A stretch of DNA of 64,000 bases from Balneolaceae bacterium (GTDB taxonomy: Bacteria; Bacteroidota; Rhodothermia; Balneolales; Balneolaceae). Shown here piece by piece: positions 1-9,724 of this stretch. The stretch covers positions 1 through 64,000 of the forward strand of contig VEMX01000007.1 of NCBI GenBank assembly GCA_009711805.1. The letters are read 5' to 3'. The position numbers and the translations under genes were made by a program. Numbering within the stretch: the stretch's first letter is position 1; the number at the start of each line of letters is the position of its first letter. The notes beneath the pieces are model-generated. The model was not told the origin of the DNA and made no database searches. It saw nothing but the letters and a program-made list of their open reading frames with translations.

Positions 1-106
1 TTAAAATGATCTACGTGTAATTTTTTTTAATTGAAGCCATCCAACAAAATAAGTACCTCAAAAATTTGATTAATCTTTTGAGTCAATTCTCAGTTCATTC
101 GGCCTG

Positions 107-508
107 TTAAGTCCGACAGGCTCCTAGTAGGTAATAGATAAAAATCCCAACTACTGATGTTGAGGAAACTACTTTGAGACTTTTGTTTATTTCATTTCTT
201 GAAATGAGTAAAGCTACTATACCAGTGATTGCCAAAACAATGATGAATGGGAAATAAAGAAAGTTGAACAGATCAAAAACGACAAATGGTATAAATAAAA
301 AAGGCAGATATCTAACAGGTGTTTCCTTATTAATTTTTCCACTTGTAAATAATGCCAGAAAACAAATAAGTATTGGAATCCACTTCAAGAGATTTGCCTG
401 ATGGAGATGAATGGGATTGGCAAAAAGGAAAAAATAAAAACCTGCTGACATGATTCCGACAGAAGAAAGTATACCTAATGTTATTTTAGAGATGATTTTT
501 TTAACCAT
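107..508 (-). CDS. hypothetical polytopic membrane protein
   Basis: Function not recognised. The 133-residue product is mostly hydrophobic, with likely membrane helices at about 8-30, 41-56, 66-80, 81-102 and 112-130, separated by short charged turns (for example the ISRNEINKS stretch near 103-110). There is no signal-peptidase or lipoprotein site and no conserved catalytic motif that I can see. It stands alone, reading away from the M23 peptidase gene, with no operon partner inside the window. The ATG start lacks a strong purine-rich ribosome site. It could be a small inner-membrane protein of an uncharacterised family. I am fairly sure it is coding because of the clean helix/loop pattern, but not of any role. 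Confidence 0.6.
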   Translation of the reverse strand: MVKKIISKITLGILSSVGIMSAGFYFFLFANPIHLHQANLLKWIPILICFLALFTSGKINKETPVRYLPFLFIPFVVFDLFNFLYFPFIIVLAITGIVALLISRNEINKSLKVVSSTSVVGIFIYYLLGACRT

Positions 509-643
509 TTAGAGTAATTCTCATTTTAATGTGTACTATATAGTGGCCTTATAACATAGTATTGAGCGGATTTCCTGATCCGCGATAATACATTACATAA
601 TATTTTAAATCCTTTTAAAAACCAAGTAAGTTCCTATTTTTTC

Positions 644-685
644 AATGTCATACAGATTTCATTAAGACAAAATTTGTATGACATT
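644..685. repeat. 16-bp-arm inverted repeat
   Basis: Arms at 644-659 and 670-685 (AATGTCATACAGATTT and its complement with one mismatch) surround a 10-nt loop. Neither strand shows a T-run after the stem, so a simple intrinsic terminator is unlikely. It could be an operator or a stable RNA hairpin in the leader of one of the flanking genes. Confidence 0.6.
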
Positions 686-916
686 TAAAAATGTAAGCAC
701 CGAAGGTATCCTTTTGGGAGAATGACCATGAAATAGCTCTTACTATCAAAAAAGACAATGGGTAAATCGAAACTTCCTACAGCCCTTAGAACGGAAATTA
801 TAAGATTGGAATGTAGCTATGGGCAGGACTTGTTGGTGTGCTCTGAAAATTCTTCAAAGAAGTTAAACCATGAATATCCCCGGATGCAAGCCGGGGTACG
901 GAAACCCCCAAGAACA

Positions 917-963
917 AACCTTCGCCCGGGAGATGATAAAACCCGTGGTTGTTCCCGAAGGTT
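917..963. repeat. short dispersed repeat, copy upstream of the M23 gene
   Basis: The element is bounded by AACCTTC (917-923) and its complement GAAGGTT (957-963) and contains the 17-nt core at 937-953 (TAAAACCCGTGGTTGTT). The same boundaries and core recur at 2081-2148, in the same orientation, on the other side of the M23 peptidase gene. A GC-rich palindrome lies just upstream (about 879-897). Confidence 0.6.
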
Positions 964-1096
964 GACCAGTATATTGGTTAATGGTAGATGAGGGTCTCCA
1001 TCCGAGCAATAAGCTAAAATCAAACAAAACAGATTATACACCGTAGGCCTCGGGGCAGAATAATTAACTTCTAAATAAGCATCGATATAGACAAAT

Positions 1097-1993
1097 ATGG
1101 AGTTCATAAACCTTATAACTAACCAAATCATCGTTCCCTTTCTTTTTGTCTTTTGGCTGTGGAATAGTTCACATAAAAGTCGCATTAACTGGCTTATACA
1201 ACTTCTGTCTGCGGGTGCTTTAGTTGCTTCTGCACTTATTATTGGTGCTCAATCCTGGACTAGTATTTATACCGGAGGATTTTTACTGGTGTTTTTCATG
1301 GTAGCCACAATTAAGTCTTTCCGATTTCTTCCCAAAAACTGGATTCCTTTCTATTTTGGGGAAAACTGGAGTAAAAAAATACTTACCGGCACACAAATGT
1401 TTATTGGGTTGATCTTCCTGCCACTAAGTATCTATGGCCTTACCGGTTATTCTTTTTCAGGAGATTCGGTTTCTCTTCGTTTTCCAATGCAGGATGGCGT
1501 CTATTATGTAGCACATGGAGGCAGTAACCCACTGATCAACTACCATAATGTTCATCACGAACAAACCTATGCGATGGATATATCGGAGCTAAATGTATTT
1601 GGTGTCAGAGCTGCCGGACTCTACCCGAACCAGCTTGACCGTTATAAAATATTTGGAGAGAAAGTATACAGTCCTTGCACGGGTACGATACAAAAAGCTG
1701 TATCTCACCTTCCGGATAACCCTCCCCCAGAACGGGATTCCGGGAATCCGAAAGGCAATCATGTTCAAATTAAATGTAAAGGAGTTCAACTGTACCTGGC
1801 CCATTTAAAAAAAGGCAGTGTTTCCGCAGACAGCGGAAATGTTGTTCACAAGGGAGCTCTCCTGGGAGAGATTGGAAATTCGGGCAATACCTCGGAACCA
1901 CATCTTCATATACATGCCGTCCGGGATGGAAAAGGTATTCCTATAACTTTTAATGGGCGCTTCCTTGCCCGAAACAGTTTAGTGTGGAGATAG
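1097..1993 (+). CDS. membrane-anchored M23 family metallopeptidase
   Basis: Probable peptidoglycan or peptide endopeptidase of the LytM/M23 type. The first ~120 of 298 residues form about four membrane helices (roughly 8-22, 32-52, 56-73 and 93-113). They are followed by an extracytoplasmic domain in which HHEQTYAMDI supplies the first zinc His/Asp pair and EPHLHIHAV supplies the H-x-H ligand, with the usual G-rich beta strands (HKGALLGEIGNSGNTSEPH) before it. The spacing of first motif, beta barrel and HxH matches M23 enzymes. Having several N-terminal helices instead of a single signal peptide is less common. The gene is monocistronic and flanked on both sides by copies of a short repeat. 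Substrate is unknown; it could act in cell-wall remodelling or on a secreted peptide. Confidence 0.85.
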   Translation: MEFINLITNQIIVPFLFVFWLWNSSHKSRINWLIQLLSAGALVASALIIGAQSWTSIYTGGFLLVFFMVATIKSFRFLPKNWIPFYFGENWSKKILTGTQMFIGLIFLPLSIYGLTGYSFSGDSVSLRFPMQDGVYYVAHGGSNPLINYHNVHHEQTYAMDISELNVFGVRAAGLYPNQLDRYKIFGEKVYSPCTGTIQKAVSHLPDNPPPERDSGNPKGNHVQIKCKGVQLYLAHLKKGSVSADSGNVVHKGALLGEIGNSGNTSEPHLHIHAVRDGKGIPITFNGRFLARNSLVWR

Positions 1994-2080
1994 CCTGACA
2001 TAAAAAAGTACTGCTTTGGGCTGCTACCAGTAAAATTAGTGGAATAAATCTGCAAGAAAAGCCCGGAACCGGAACACATA

Positions 2081-2148
2081 AACCTTCAACCGGATGGAGT
2101 AAAACCCGTGGTTGTTTTCCTCCACAGGAGTGTCTTCGACAGAAGGTT
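2081..2148. repeat. short dispersed repeat, copy downstream of the M23 gene
   Basis: Second copy of the element at 917-963. It has the same AACCTTC/GAAGGTT ends (2081-2087 and 2142-2148) and the same 17-nt core (2100-2116), with a longer right half. The rest of the 1994-2678 gap contains a palindrome and a 228-bp transposon-like element, with no convincing gene. Confidence 0.6.
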
Positions 2149-2278
2149 AAGCTATGCGTATTTTGAGAGACGATATCGACCAACCAAGTAGGAGAAGATC
2201 ATGAGAAGATCCATCTCCCAAAGAGATTCTTCAGGAGAGGCATCCTCAACGTTGATCAAGGACAAAAACGCAGGGTAA

Positions 2279-2506
2279 CCCGGATTATTCACCAAGAAAT
2301 TTAATCGTAGGCAAGGCGAAGTGGAAATGGGAACGGAAGGGTACTGTGGTACCCTGAGTACCCCAATTTTCACTTGAACGCAGCGTACGGGGAAATTTCG
2401 CCGCCTAATCCGCACCTCAAAATTGGGCTATTACATAAAGCAATTCAACGGTAATATATTCAAGTATATAGATCGCCATTTTGCATCCATTCGTGAATAA
2501 TTCGGG
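2279..2506. mobile_element. 228-bp MITE-like element, family 1, copy 1
   Basis: The element is nearly identical (3 differences in 228 by eye) to the complement of 36673-36900. Its ends are imperfect 15-bp inverted repeats (CCCGGATTATTCACC against CCCGAATTATTCACG) and it is flanked by GTAA on both sides (2275-2278 and 2507-2510). An internal inverted repeat pairs CCCCAATTTT (2361-2370) with AAAATTGGG (2419-2427). There is no transposase inside. An ORF crossing it is also open in the other copy, but only because the DNA is the same. I read it as a non-autonomous element mobilised in trans. Confidence 0.75.
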
Positions 2507-2572
2507 GTAATGAGATTTGGCCCCTCACCCGGGTACATACGGTGGCGGCCTTACAGGATTCGAATTCACCCT

Positions 2573-2591
2573 GGGCGCATGCAATGCGCCC
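2573..2591. repeat. REP-like palindrome
   Basis: Perfect 8-bp arms GGGCGCAT and ATGCGCCC with a 3-nt centre, followed by CCTAC. A degenerate version (GGGGCGCATGCAATAAAACC) occurs near 27722. Such palindromes are common intergenic repeats in many bacteria; no function is assigned. Confidence 0.5.
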
Positions 2592-2678
2592 CTACGTTTG
2601 TACTTCATCATTCAATCCAAAATCAACCATTAACCGTTACACTGCCTGCGGCACAATAACCGGAAGTTCCGGGCATAA

Positions 2679-5315
2679 TTAACCTCCGGCCCAGCTTTCA
2701 GCGTCTTCTACCACTTCGGCAAACTGTATTTCATTGCCCTTTCTGTTCAGAGTAGCTTCATACTCTACCGGACTATCCTCCTCCCTGCTGATCAACAATG
2801 AGGCCAGCTTGTTGGTAATATTCTGTTGAATTACTCTTTTCAGCGGGCGTGCGCCGTACACCGGATCGTATCCCCGTACCGCAAGCCAGTCTTTCACATT
2901 CTCGGGTATCTCCAGGCTAACGTTGTTGCGGGCCAACATTTTGTGCATCCTTCGTAATTGAATATCCACAATTTGGCGAATGTGATTTTGGCTGAGCGGA
3001 TGAAATACTACGGTATCGTCTACCCGGTTTAGAAACTCGGGGCGCACCGTTTGTTTAAGCTGTTCCATCAATTCGTTTTGCAGCTCGCCATACTGTTCAT
3101 CGCTAAGCTCCCCTCCTGTTTTCTCAATTTTATTTTGAATGAGGTGCGAACCAATATTACTGGTCATAATTATAATGGTATTTTTGAAATCTACCGTCAC
3201 TCCTTTATTGTCGGTGAGGCGACCTTCATCCAGTACTTGTAACAGGATGTTGAATACATCGGCATGTGCTTTTTCAATTTCATCCAACAAGATTACAGAA
3301 TAGGGATGACGACGTGCAGCTTCCGTTAACTGACCTCCCTCATCATAACCTACATAGCCGGGAGGAGCACCTACCAGCCGGCTCACACTGTGCTTCTCCA
3401 TATATTCACTCATATCAATACGGATCATAGCCTGCTCATCATTAAACAGGAATTCAGCCAGCGACCGGGCCAGCTCCGTTTTACCCACCCCTGTTGAACC
3501 AAGGAAGAAAAACGATCCAATGGGACGCGCTTCATCTTGCAAGCCTGCACGGGAGCGACGTACCGCATTAGAGACAGCCTCAATAGCTTTCTCTTGCCCA
3601 ATCACTCGTTTATGAAGCTCTTCTTCCAGCAGCAGCAGTTTCTTACGTTCACTCTGCATCATTTTCCTAACGGGAATTCCGGTCCAGCGTGCTACAATGT
3701 CTGCGATTTCCTCGGCATCCACCTCCTCTTTAAGCAACGCCTGTTTCTCCTGCATTTCATCCAGCTTGTTCTTGGTTTCTTCGAGGTCTGTTTCAAGCTG
3801 GGCTATGGTTCCGTACCGCAATTCGGCTACTTTCTCATAGTTTCCTTGCCGTTCAGCTTTGTCAGCTTCGTTCCGTGAGGTTTCAATAGCTTTCTTCAAT
3901 TCCCTGGCTTTTTGAATCAAATCCCGCTCTTGTTCCCAATGCACCCTCATGGTATTCCGGCTTTCTTCGAGATCCGCCAGTTCTTTCTCAATTCCTTTAA
4001 TCTTGGCTTCATCCTTTTCGCGCTTTAACGCCTCTCGTTCAATTTCAAGCTGGCGGATTTGCCGTTCTATAGCATCCAGCTCTTCGGGAAGCGAATCAAT
4101 CTGCAAGCGCAGCCTTGAGGCGGCCTCATCAATCAGGTCAATAGCTTTATCGGGCAGAAAACGGTCCGAAATATACCGGTGCGAAAGTTCTGCTGCTGCC
4201 ATAATAGCGGAATCGGTAATACGCACCCCGTGATGTACTTCATAGCGTTCCTGAAGACCCCGGAGTATTGATACCGTATCTTCGACCGATGGCTCACCTA
4301 CCAATACTGTTTGTAAACGACGCTCCAGGGCCTTGTCTTTTTCGATATACTTGCGATATTCATCCAGGGTGGTGGCTCCGATAGCATGCAGTTCCCCACG
4401 GGCCAGTGCCGGCTTCAGAATATTGGCCGCATCCATAGAACCTTCAGTAGCTCCTGCTCCTACCAGCGTATGTATCTCATCAATGAAAAGAATGATTTCT
4501 CCATCAGATTCTGTCACGTCTTTAACTACAGCCTTCAGGCGTTCTTCAAACTCTCCGCGAAATTTAGTACCCGCTACCAACGCTCCCATATCGAGGGCCA
4601 CAATACGTTTGGATTTTAGTCCTTCCGGGACATCCCCCCGAACAATCCGCAGGGCCATACCTTCTGCAATAGCTGTTTTACCTACTCCGGGTTCCCCAAT
4701 CAATACGGGGTTGTTTTTGGTGCGCCGGGTTAAAATCTGCATAACCCTTCGGATTTCCTGGTCTCTGCCAATCACCGGATCCAGTTTATTTTTTTCGGCA
4801 AGCTCGTTTAGATTGCGGGCGTATTTTTTTAATGCTCCATACCGGCTTTCTGCATTGGGATCATCTACCTTTTGGTTACCCCTGACATCCTTCAATACTT
4901 TCAGGATATTATCTTTGGTTACCCCCTGATCTTTCAGCATGGAGGTAATTTCATCCTTTATACTTACCATGCCTATGAGTACATGCTCGGAGCTGATATA
5001 CTCATCTCCCAGTTTTGAAGCTTCTTTCTGTGCCTTATCAAACATTTCTTTTGAAGTGTTCGACAGGTATTGCCCCGAAACAGAAGCCCCCTGTACTTTA
5101 GGAGATCTCTCTAACACTTTATCAACTACCTGTTCCACGGCTGCACTATTTGCCCCCAGTTTACTAAGGAGTGTGTTTACGATGCTATCGCTGTCACTTA
5201 AAAAAGCTTTCAGAATATGTGCAGGCTCCACAGCCTGGTTATTGGAACTCTGAGCTATCTCTATAGCCTTTTGGACAGCTTCCTGGGCTTTAAGTGTAAA
5301 CTTGTTCAAATTCAT
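2679..5315 (-). CDS. clpB: ATP-dependent disaggregase ClpB
   Basis: Hsp100 chaperone that, with DnaK/DnaJ, threads proteins out of aggregates in the cytoplasm. At 878 residues it matches the usual ~860. The Clp-N repeat domain (about 1-150) precedes AAA module 1, with Walker A GEPGVGKT at 207-214 and Walker B as [14 protein letters not shown] long charged middle coiled coil (about 410-530, rich in E/K/R heptads) is the disaggregase M-domain that separates ClpB from ClpA and ClpC. AAA module 2 has Walker [10 protein letters not shown] near 610 and [10 protein letters not shown] as Walker B. The pore-loop motif GYVGYDEGG is intact. The gene is transcribed alone. Heat-shock control is likely from the family, but no regulator site was identified. 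Confidence 0.97.
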   Translation of the reverse strand: MNLNKFTLKAQEAVQKAIEIAQSSNNQAVEPAHILKAFLSDSDSIVNTLLSKLGANSAAVEQVVDKVLERSPKVQGASVSGQYLSNTSKEMFDKAQKEASKLGDEYISSEHVLIGMVSIKDEITSMLKDQGVTKDNILKVLKDVRGNQKVDDPNAESRYGALKKYARNLNELAEKNKLDPVIGRDQEIRRVMQILTRRTKNNPVLIGEPGVGKTAIAEGMALRIVRGDVPEGLKSKRIVALDMGALVAGTKFRGEFEERLKAVVKDVTESDGEIILFIDEIHTLVGAGATEGSMDAANILKPALARGELHAIGATTLDEYRKYIEKDKALERRLQTVLVGEPSVEDTVSILRGLQERYEVHHGVRITDSAIMAAAELSHRYISDRFLPDKAIDLIDEAASRLRLQIDSLPEELDAIERQIRQLEIEREALKREKDEAKIKGIEKELADLEESRNTMRVHWEQERDLIQKARELKKAIETSRNEADKAERQGNYEKVAELRYGTIAQLETDLEETKNKLDEMQEKQALLKEEVDAEEIADIVARWTGIPVRKMMQSERKKLLLLEEELHKRVIGQEKAIEAVSNAVRRSRAGLQDEARPIGSFFFLGSTGVGKTELARSLAEFLFNDEQAMIRIDMSEYMEKHSVSRLVGAPPGYVGYDEGGQLTEAARRHPYSVILLDEIEKAHADVFNILLQVLDEGRLTDNKGVTVDFKNTIIIMTSNIGSHLIQNKIEKTGGELSDEQYGELQNELMEQLKQTVRPEFLNRVDDTVVFHPLSQNHIRQIVDIQLRRMHKMLARNNVSLEIPENVKDWLAVRGYDPVYGARPLKRVIQQNITNKLASLLISREEDSPVEYEATLNRKGNEIQFAEVVEDAESWAGG

Positions 5316-5461
5316 AAGTCAGTCTCTTCGTTACTTTGGTATCAAAGTGTCCAAAACCGTGCCTTTCTTATGATCGTGTCATTTTTGCAGAAGAGATTTA
5401 TCTGTGCTGACCTTAAAGGTGAACCATTACAAAATAGGCAGACTGGATGGATACCGAACAC

Positions 5462-5489
5462 AAAAAAACCCGGATACAGGATATCCGGG
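5462..5489 (-). terminator. intrinsic terminator downstream of the barrel gene
   Basis: On the minus strand a stem of CCCGGATA/TATCCGGG (5469-5476 with 5482-5489) and a 5-nt loop is followed directly by a run of seven T. It sits about 27 nt after the stop codon of the interrupted outer-membrane-barrel gene, as expected for rho-independent termination. Confidence 0.8.
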
Positions 5490-5515
5490 CTTCGCTACTT
5501 TTACAGCTCTCTGTT

Positions 5516-6925
5516 TTAGAATAAATCGCGGTCAAAGTAATATTTTATACCTGCTTGTATTCCCCAATTCCAGGAACGAAAAGTTGTATCCTCAGGCTCC
5601 GTATTCCTATATCCATATCTTAGATTTAATCCCCCTGAAATAGCCACGCTGTTTTCAATAAAGTAAGTTAGGCTTGATGAAAGTGTTGTGTTAAAATATG
5701 ATCTATGATCCATATTTCCGACTATATTACTATAATAAAACTTCTCAAGACTATTACTTAAACCGGTAGAAATAATGTAACGATCGCCGGCATTCCAAAG
5801 CCATCTAAAGGATAGCTTTGAAGATAACAATCGATCTAATGTATTGTCACCCTCCAAAGGAAAAGTCAGCCTATTGGCGGCACTGACATTTAGCTGATGG
5901 TTAAGAGAAAGGTTTTTATACCAATCAAAAGAAGCATCAACAGTTACACTCCGATCGAGATCTAAAACTCTTTGATCCACAGCGCCATTGGGTTCGAAAC
6001 GATCGAGTTTATTGGAATACCTATATCTACCCGATAATAACACCTCATACCCTTCGTATCGGCTACCAAGATTTTCATCTAATACATCCTGAAGGTAAAA
6101 TAGGTCGTAAGCATTCAGGGCATCAAGTTTATTGGATAGATTGCCGTTCATATCTGACCAAAAGTGCTTACTGTTTCGATCATATTTTTGATTATATCCC
6201 TGGATCCTGGTGAATTGTTCAGCTGCATTCAGCACTTCTCTGTTTGAGAAAGATCCATTGGAAACATAATTATATCGTTCGTTAAGGCGAATAGCCCTTA
6301 TTACAGGGGTTACATTTCTGACTTTCCCAAACCCAATACCAACCTCAGGAGCTAAATATATCCTCCGGATAATTTTCGTTCTGTCTGTTGTTGTAGTATC
6401 AGTTTCTTTATGCTCCTTTACCGATTTAATGTAGTTGAAAGTTCCTTCCAGCTTAGAATGAACAAAAAACTTTGTATCCAAGTATTTATTCAACGTTAAT
6501 CTTATCCGTGTTCCTGATCCTATAGAATTGTTTTTATCATATTCCGAAGATATTCCTGTTCCATTAAGTGCTTCATATCGATCTTTTTTTTCATAACCAT
6601 AAGAAAAGCCGCTCTTTACGTTAATGATTATTTTCTTTTTCTCTGATTCCCGATAGTATAAATATTAAGGAACTATATTCACTTCGGTATTGAAAGCATT
6701 TGAATTGAAGTTCGAAAAATTCATGCCATTATCCTTATCATAATTATGTCCCTGAATATCAAAGGACCCCGTTGATAGCACAAAATTTGAGTAGCCCCAA
6801 TCGGGAAGGCGATAGTTGAGCAAAAGGTCAAAATCATCGGGATTAGAATAGCCCGTACTGTCCTGCGCATAGGATGACACTGATAACAAGAAAATAAGAA
6901 ATGTGCCTATTGTAACTTTAGTCAT
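5516..6925 (-). pseudogene. outer-membrane beta-barrel protein gene interrupted by an in-frame TAA
   Basis: An 86-codon ORF (6925-6665) with a clear signal peptide (MTKVTIGTFLIFLLSVSSYA-QD) ends at TAA (6665-6667). The same reading frame then stays open from 6664 to the stop at 5516, with no shift and no other stop, giving 469 codons including the internal TAA. The downstream part shows alternating polar/aromatic strands such as SFRWLWNAGDRYIISTGLSN and ends in ...YYFDRDLF, an aromatic C-terminus typical of barrels sorted by BAM. I see one gene with a single nonsense codon. Candidate ancestral sense codons are CAA, AAA, GAA, TAC or TAT. A downstream TTG at 6493 is the only start-like codon for the second part and would give a product without a signal peptide, so it is probably not exported. 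Family and ligand are unknown. Confidence 0.75.
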
Positions 6926-7236
6926 ATAGATTTGGATTATATATAATGGTTGAGGATTCTTTAGCTGTTCTCAAATGTTAGATAACCATTTAAGATGCAT
7001 GTGAAAGCTAATTAAATCAGCAACTTTGAATAATGACATCAAGATGCGATAAGCTGGAAATGATCTTGATGTAAAAAAAGCACACCAGTAATGCGTAGAA
7101 CAACACATTCTTTATAGCCCCAAAAATAGAAACCTGCCAATAAACAAAAAACCCAGATCCGTATCAGGGACCCGGGTTTGGGTTTTTCGGGGTACAAAAA
7201 GTTATCTAAGAACTGTGTTTGGGTATAGGTCTTAAG
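6926..7236. other. intergenic region upstream of the barrel gene
   Basis: This 311-bp gap holds the promoter side of the interrupted barrel gene and the terminator of the degP-like gene (7148-7180). I see nothing else coding in it. Confidence 0.5.
7148..7180 (-). terminator. intrinsic terminator downstream of the Do-type protease gene
   Basis: On the minus strand an imperfect stem (AAACCCGGGTCCC pairing with GGATCTGGGTTT) is followed by TTTTTTGTTTA. It lies about 57 nt after the protease stop codon. Confidence 0.65.
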
Positions 7237-8730
7237 TTATAGTTCAAAAGCAATGTATTGTTCCAGATCATCTGCTACTTTCACCGTCAGGAGAATAACC
7301 TCATCTCCGTTATCAATTGCTTCTTTGGTCTTTTCATAAAAATCAGCCGTATCATCGACCTTTTCCTGCTTAACCTTAGTGATGATTGATCCTTTCCTCA
7401 GTCCACGTTCATAGGCATTGCTTGTTTTCCTTATTTTGTCAACAACAACTCCTTCGATGTCGTTCTCTACTTGTAATTGTTTAGCAATATCTGAAGTTAA
7501 TGTAGTTACAGAAAAACCAATTTGCTCTTCTATATCCTTACTGCTGTTGTCTGTTCTATTAGAAACAATTTCCCCTTTTGGGCGTTCCCCGATTGTAACA
7601 TCAAATTTTTCCTCTTCTCCATCACGGATAACACCAAATTCTACCTCACTTCCTGGTTGAAAAGCGGCTATCATAGCGCGGAAACTATTCCAGCTTTTTA
7701 CCTTTTCCCCATTCACTGATACAATGATGTCTTCTTCTTTTAAACCGGCTGCCTTTGCAGGGCCATCATCTTCTACACTCCCTATAATAATACCACGAGT
7801 GTTATCAAGGCCCAGGGCTCGTGCCATGGTTTGGTCTACTTCGCCAGCCATTCTGATCCCCAAATAACCCCGGGATACCATACCGTCGTCAATCAGGTCT
7901 GTCATAATCCTTTTCACCATATTGGAAGGGATAGAAAAACCAATTCCATCATTTCCTCCTGAACGTGAAGCTATAGCTGAGTTAATACCTATCAGGTTCC
8001 CATTCATATCTACCAGCGCGCCACCTGAGTTACCAGGATTAATGGCGGCATCCGTTTGAATGAAATCCTCGTAGCCAAGTCCCCATTCCCGATCCTGTAT
8101 TAAACCGATATTTCGTCCTTTGGCCGACACAATACCAAAGGAGACAGTATGGGCAAGCTGTTCCTGCAATGGGCTTCCTATAGCCAGCACAAACGATCCT
8201 ACCTTTAATTCATCACTGTTACCCAGGCCCATAGCCGGTGCATTTTCCACATCAATTTTAAGGACCGCTATATCGGTTTGTGGATCGGCTCCTATAAGTT
8301 CTGCGTCCATCTCATCCCCTTCATACAGCCTTACCTTTATCTCAGTGGCATTGTCAATCACATGATTATTGGTAATGATATATCCTTCTTCCGAGACAAT
8401 AACCCCGGAGCCAAGTCCTCTGCGAACTCTTTCCTGAGTTCGGCCCCGGTTGTCAGGTAAATCAAAAAATTGAGAGAAGGGGTTTAACACTCTCTGCTCT
8501 TCTATAACTTCTGTTGTTACGGTTACCACCGAGGGGTTTGCCTTCTCTGCTATATCAACAATAGCATTATTCAGGTCGGCCAGGCTGGTCACTTCTTTGT
8601 TTTCCGCATGTTCTGTTTTTGTATCATGGTCCGGAAGAACAAGGGTGTTATTGCCGGTCATAAAATTGAATCCCAATAAGACAATAACAGCCGCGGCTAC
8701 TCCAAATATATTCTTGATTGATCTATTCAT
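7237..8730 (-). CDS. degP: DegP/HtrA-type periplasmic serine protease (Do family)
   Basis: Trypsin-fold protease and chaperone that degrades misfolded envelope proteins in the periplasm. An N-terminal hydrophobic segment (about 9-24) acts as signal or anchor. The triad is His123 (TNNHVID), Asp153 (TDIAVLKI) and Ser235 (NPGNSGGALV). Two PDZ domains follow: the first with RGYLGIRMAG and GIIIGSVEDDGPAKAAGLKEED, the second with IGFSVTTLTSDIAKQL and GVVVDKIRKTSNAYERGLRKG. At 497 residues it fits two-PDZ DegP/DegQ proteins. It lies between the barrel gene and hsp20, all on minus with their own terminators, so a shared stress response instead of one transcript is likely. DegQ cannot be excluded. Confidence 0.92.
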   Translation of the reverse strand: MNRSIKNIFGVAAAVIVLLGFNFMTGNNTLVLPDHDTKTEHAENKEVTSLADLNNAIVDIAEKANPSVVTVTTEVIEEQRVLNPFSQFFDLPDNRGRTQERVRRGLGSGVIVSEEGYIITNNHVIDNATEIKVRLYEGDEMDAELIGADPQTDIAVLKIDVENAPAMGLGNSDELKVGSFVLAIGSPLQEQLAHTVSFGIVSAKGRNIGLIQDREWGLGYEDFIQTDAAINPGNSGGALVDMNGNLIGINSAIASRSGGNDGIGFSIPSNMVKRIMTDLIDDGMVSRGYLGIRMAGEVDQTMARALGLDNTRGIIIGSVEDDGPAKAAGLKEEDIIVSVNGEKVKSWNSFRAMIAAFQPGSEVEFGVIRDGEEEKFDVTIGERPKGEIVSNRTDNSSKDIEEQIGFSVTTLTSDIAKQLQVENDIEGVVVDKIRKTSNAYERGLRKGSIITKVKQEKVDDTADFYEKTKEAIDNGDEVILLTVKVADDLEQYIAFEL

Positions 8731-8853
8731 CGCTTTCTTCAGTTTGATTAGTAAAAAGTTTTTGTGATAGTCAGAAATACAACGTCAGCTCGTACAAAAA
8801 TTGTATAAGCGGAACACACATAACATATATTTTTCTTCTTTTTATATAATGAA

Positions 8854-8880
8854 ACCGAGGCTGCGATCAAGCAACCCCGG
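8854..8880 (-). terminator. probable terminator downstream of hsp20
   Basis: On the minus strand CCGGGGTTGC and GCAGCCTCGG form a 10-bp stem with G-U wobbles around a 6-nt loop, followed by TTTCATT. It lies about 25 nt past the hsp20 stop codon. Confidence 0.55.
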
Positions 8881-8904
8881 CTTCCTTAACCTACAAGATC
8901 GTGC

Positions 8905-9333
8905 TTAGGCGATCTCGATCTGCTTCTTAACTTTTTCACTGTTTTTTCCGATAGTGATATTCAGTACACCATCTTGATATTGAGCTTTAATGTTATCTTC
9001 ATCTATAGTATCTGGCAAATAGAACGACCGGCTGAATTTCCCATAGCGTGATTCAACTCTGTGGTAGTTCTTTTCTTCTTGCTCAGTTTCCATGTTGCGT
9101 TCACCGCTTAAGGTTAAACGCCCATTCTCAAGGTTAACTTCAATGTCTTCTTTCTTCATGCCGGGAAGCTCTGCAGATACCTCAAACTCTGTTTCCGTTT
9201 CGGAAATATCTACAATAGGCATGAAACTGTCGTTGCGAAAATTGGTTGAATTGTTAAAGAACTCATCAACAATGTCATTGAATTTTCTTGAAAACAGATC
9301 GTTGTTTGGTCGATTATATTTTACAAGTGCCAT
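8905..9333 (-). CDS. Hsp20/alpha-crystallin small heat-shock protein
   Basis: ATP-independent holdase that keeps unfolding proteins soluble in the cytoplasm. The 142-residue product has the alpha-crystallin domain at about 40-135: FEVSAELPGMKKEDIEVNLE, then LTLSGER, a loop, YGKFSRSFYLPDTID, and the conserved A-x-x-x-x-G-V-L motif (AQYQDGVLNITI). I prefer the ATG at 9333 (MALVKYNRP) over a GTG 12 nt upstream, because a GAGG ribosome site sits just before it and family members usually begin MALV. Residues 13-30 (FSRKFNDIVDEFFNN) match the usual amphipathic N-terminus. Heat induction is likely from the family; no CIRCE-like element was seen upstream. Confidence 0.93.
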   Translation of the reverse strand: MALVKYNRPNNDLFSRKFNDIVDEFFNNSTNFRNDSFMPIVDISETETEFEVSAELPGMKKEDIEVNLENGRLTLSGERNMETEQEEKNYHRVESRYGKFSRSFYLPDTIDEDNIKAQYQDGVLNITIGKNSEKVKKQIEIA

Positions 9334-9724
9334 AATAAGCCTCACTGTTTTGGTTTCGGTTTCATGAATTCAGTATCAGTTTTGCAAGTCATATGCCAAC
9401 CACTTCCGGGTGGTTATATCTGACATACGTTCAAACCATAGCTGAAAAAATTTCAGCCTCAAACAGAACCGGCAGAAAGCCTGTCATTTCCCGAATTGAC
9501 GATCAGGCAGACTGATGGAAAAACTGACAGTTTAACCTTGAACACTCTAAATTTTCCGCTTTTAATCTCATCATTTTTCTTCAATCACAGCCAATTTTTC
9601 CAAGAGAAGAATAAAAAAACGCTTCCATCAAGCTAAAACCAAATTAATAGCTTAATTGTCTTTTGCTTTTGAATCTATTGCGGTATCCTTAAGTGCTAAT
9701 TATGGAATCTTTAAACCAAAAGTT
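9334..9724. other. divergent promoter region between hsp20 and pyc
   Basis: The gap contains a small hairpin with AACCAC/GTGGTT arms (9398-9403 and 9410-9415), lying upstream of hsp20, and AT-rich sequence before pyc. A leftward hsp20 promoter and a rightward pyc promoter must lie here, but I cannot place them. No gene is seen. Confidence 0.45.

Larger units (their letters stand above)
509..1096. other. intergenic region with inverted repeat and short dispersed repeat
   Basis: The gap lies between two divergently transcribed genes. It contains a long inverted repeat (644-685) and one copy of a short repeat (917-963). Overlapping ORFs can be drawn on both strands at 758-1185, but they run through the repeat, are rich in R/P/S residues and have no family resemblance, so I do not call them genes. 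Promoters for both flanking genes should lie here, but I cannot assign them. Confidence 0.5.

Noticed and set aside
758-1185. Overlapping ORFs on both strands upstream of the M23 gene
   Set aside because: They run through a repeat and a palindrome and overlap the M23 start; R/P/S-rich composition.
4333-4929. 198-codon antisense ORF in clpB
   Set aside because: Ser-rich shadow frame of a highly conserved gene.
9656-9724. Longer pyc start at TTG 9656
   Set aside because: Adds 23 residues unlike any carboxylase N-terminus; the GTG at 9725 gives the standard start.
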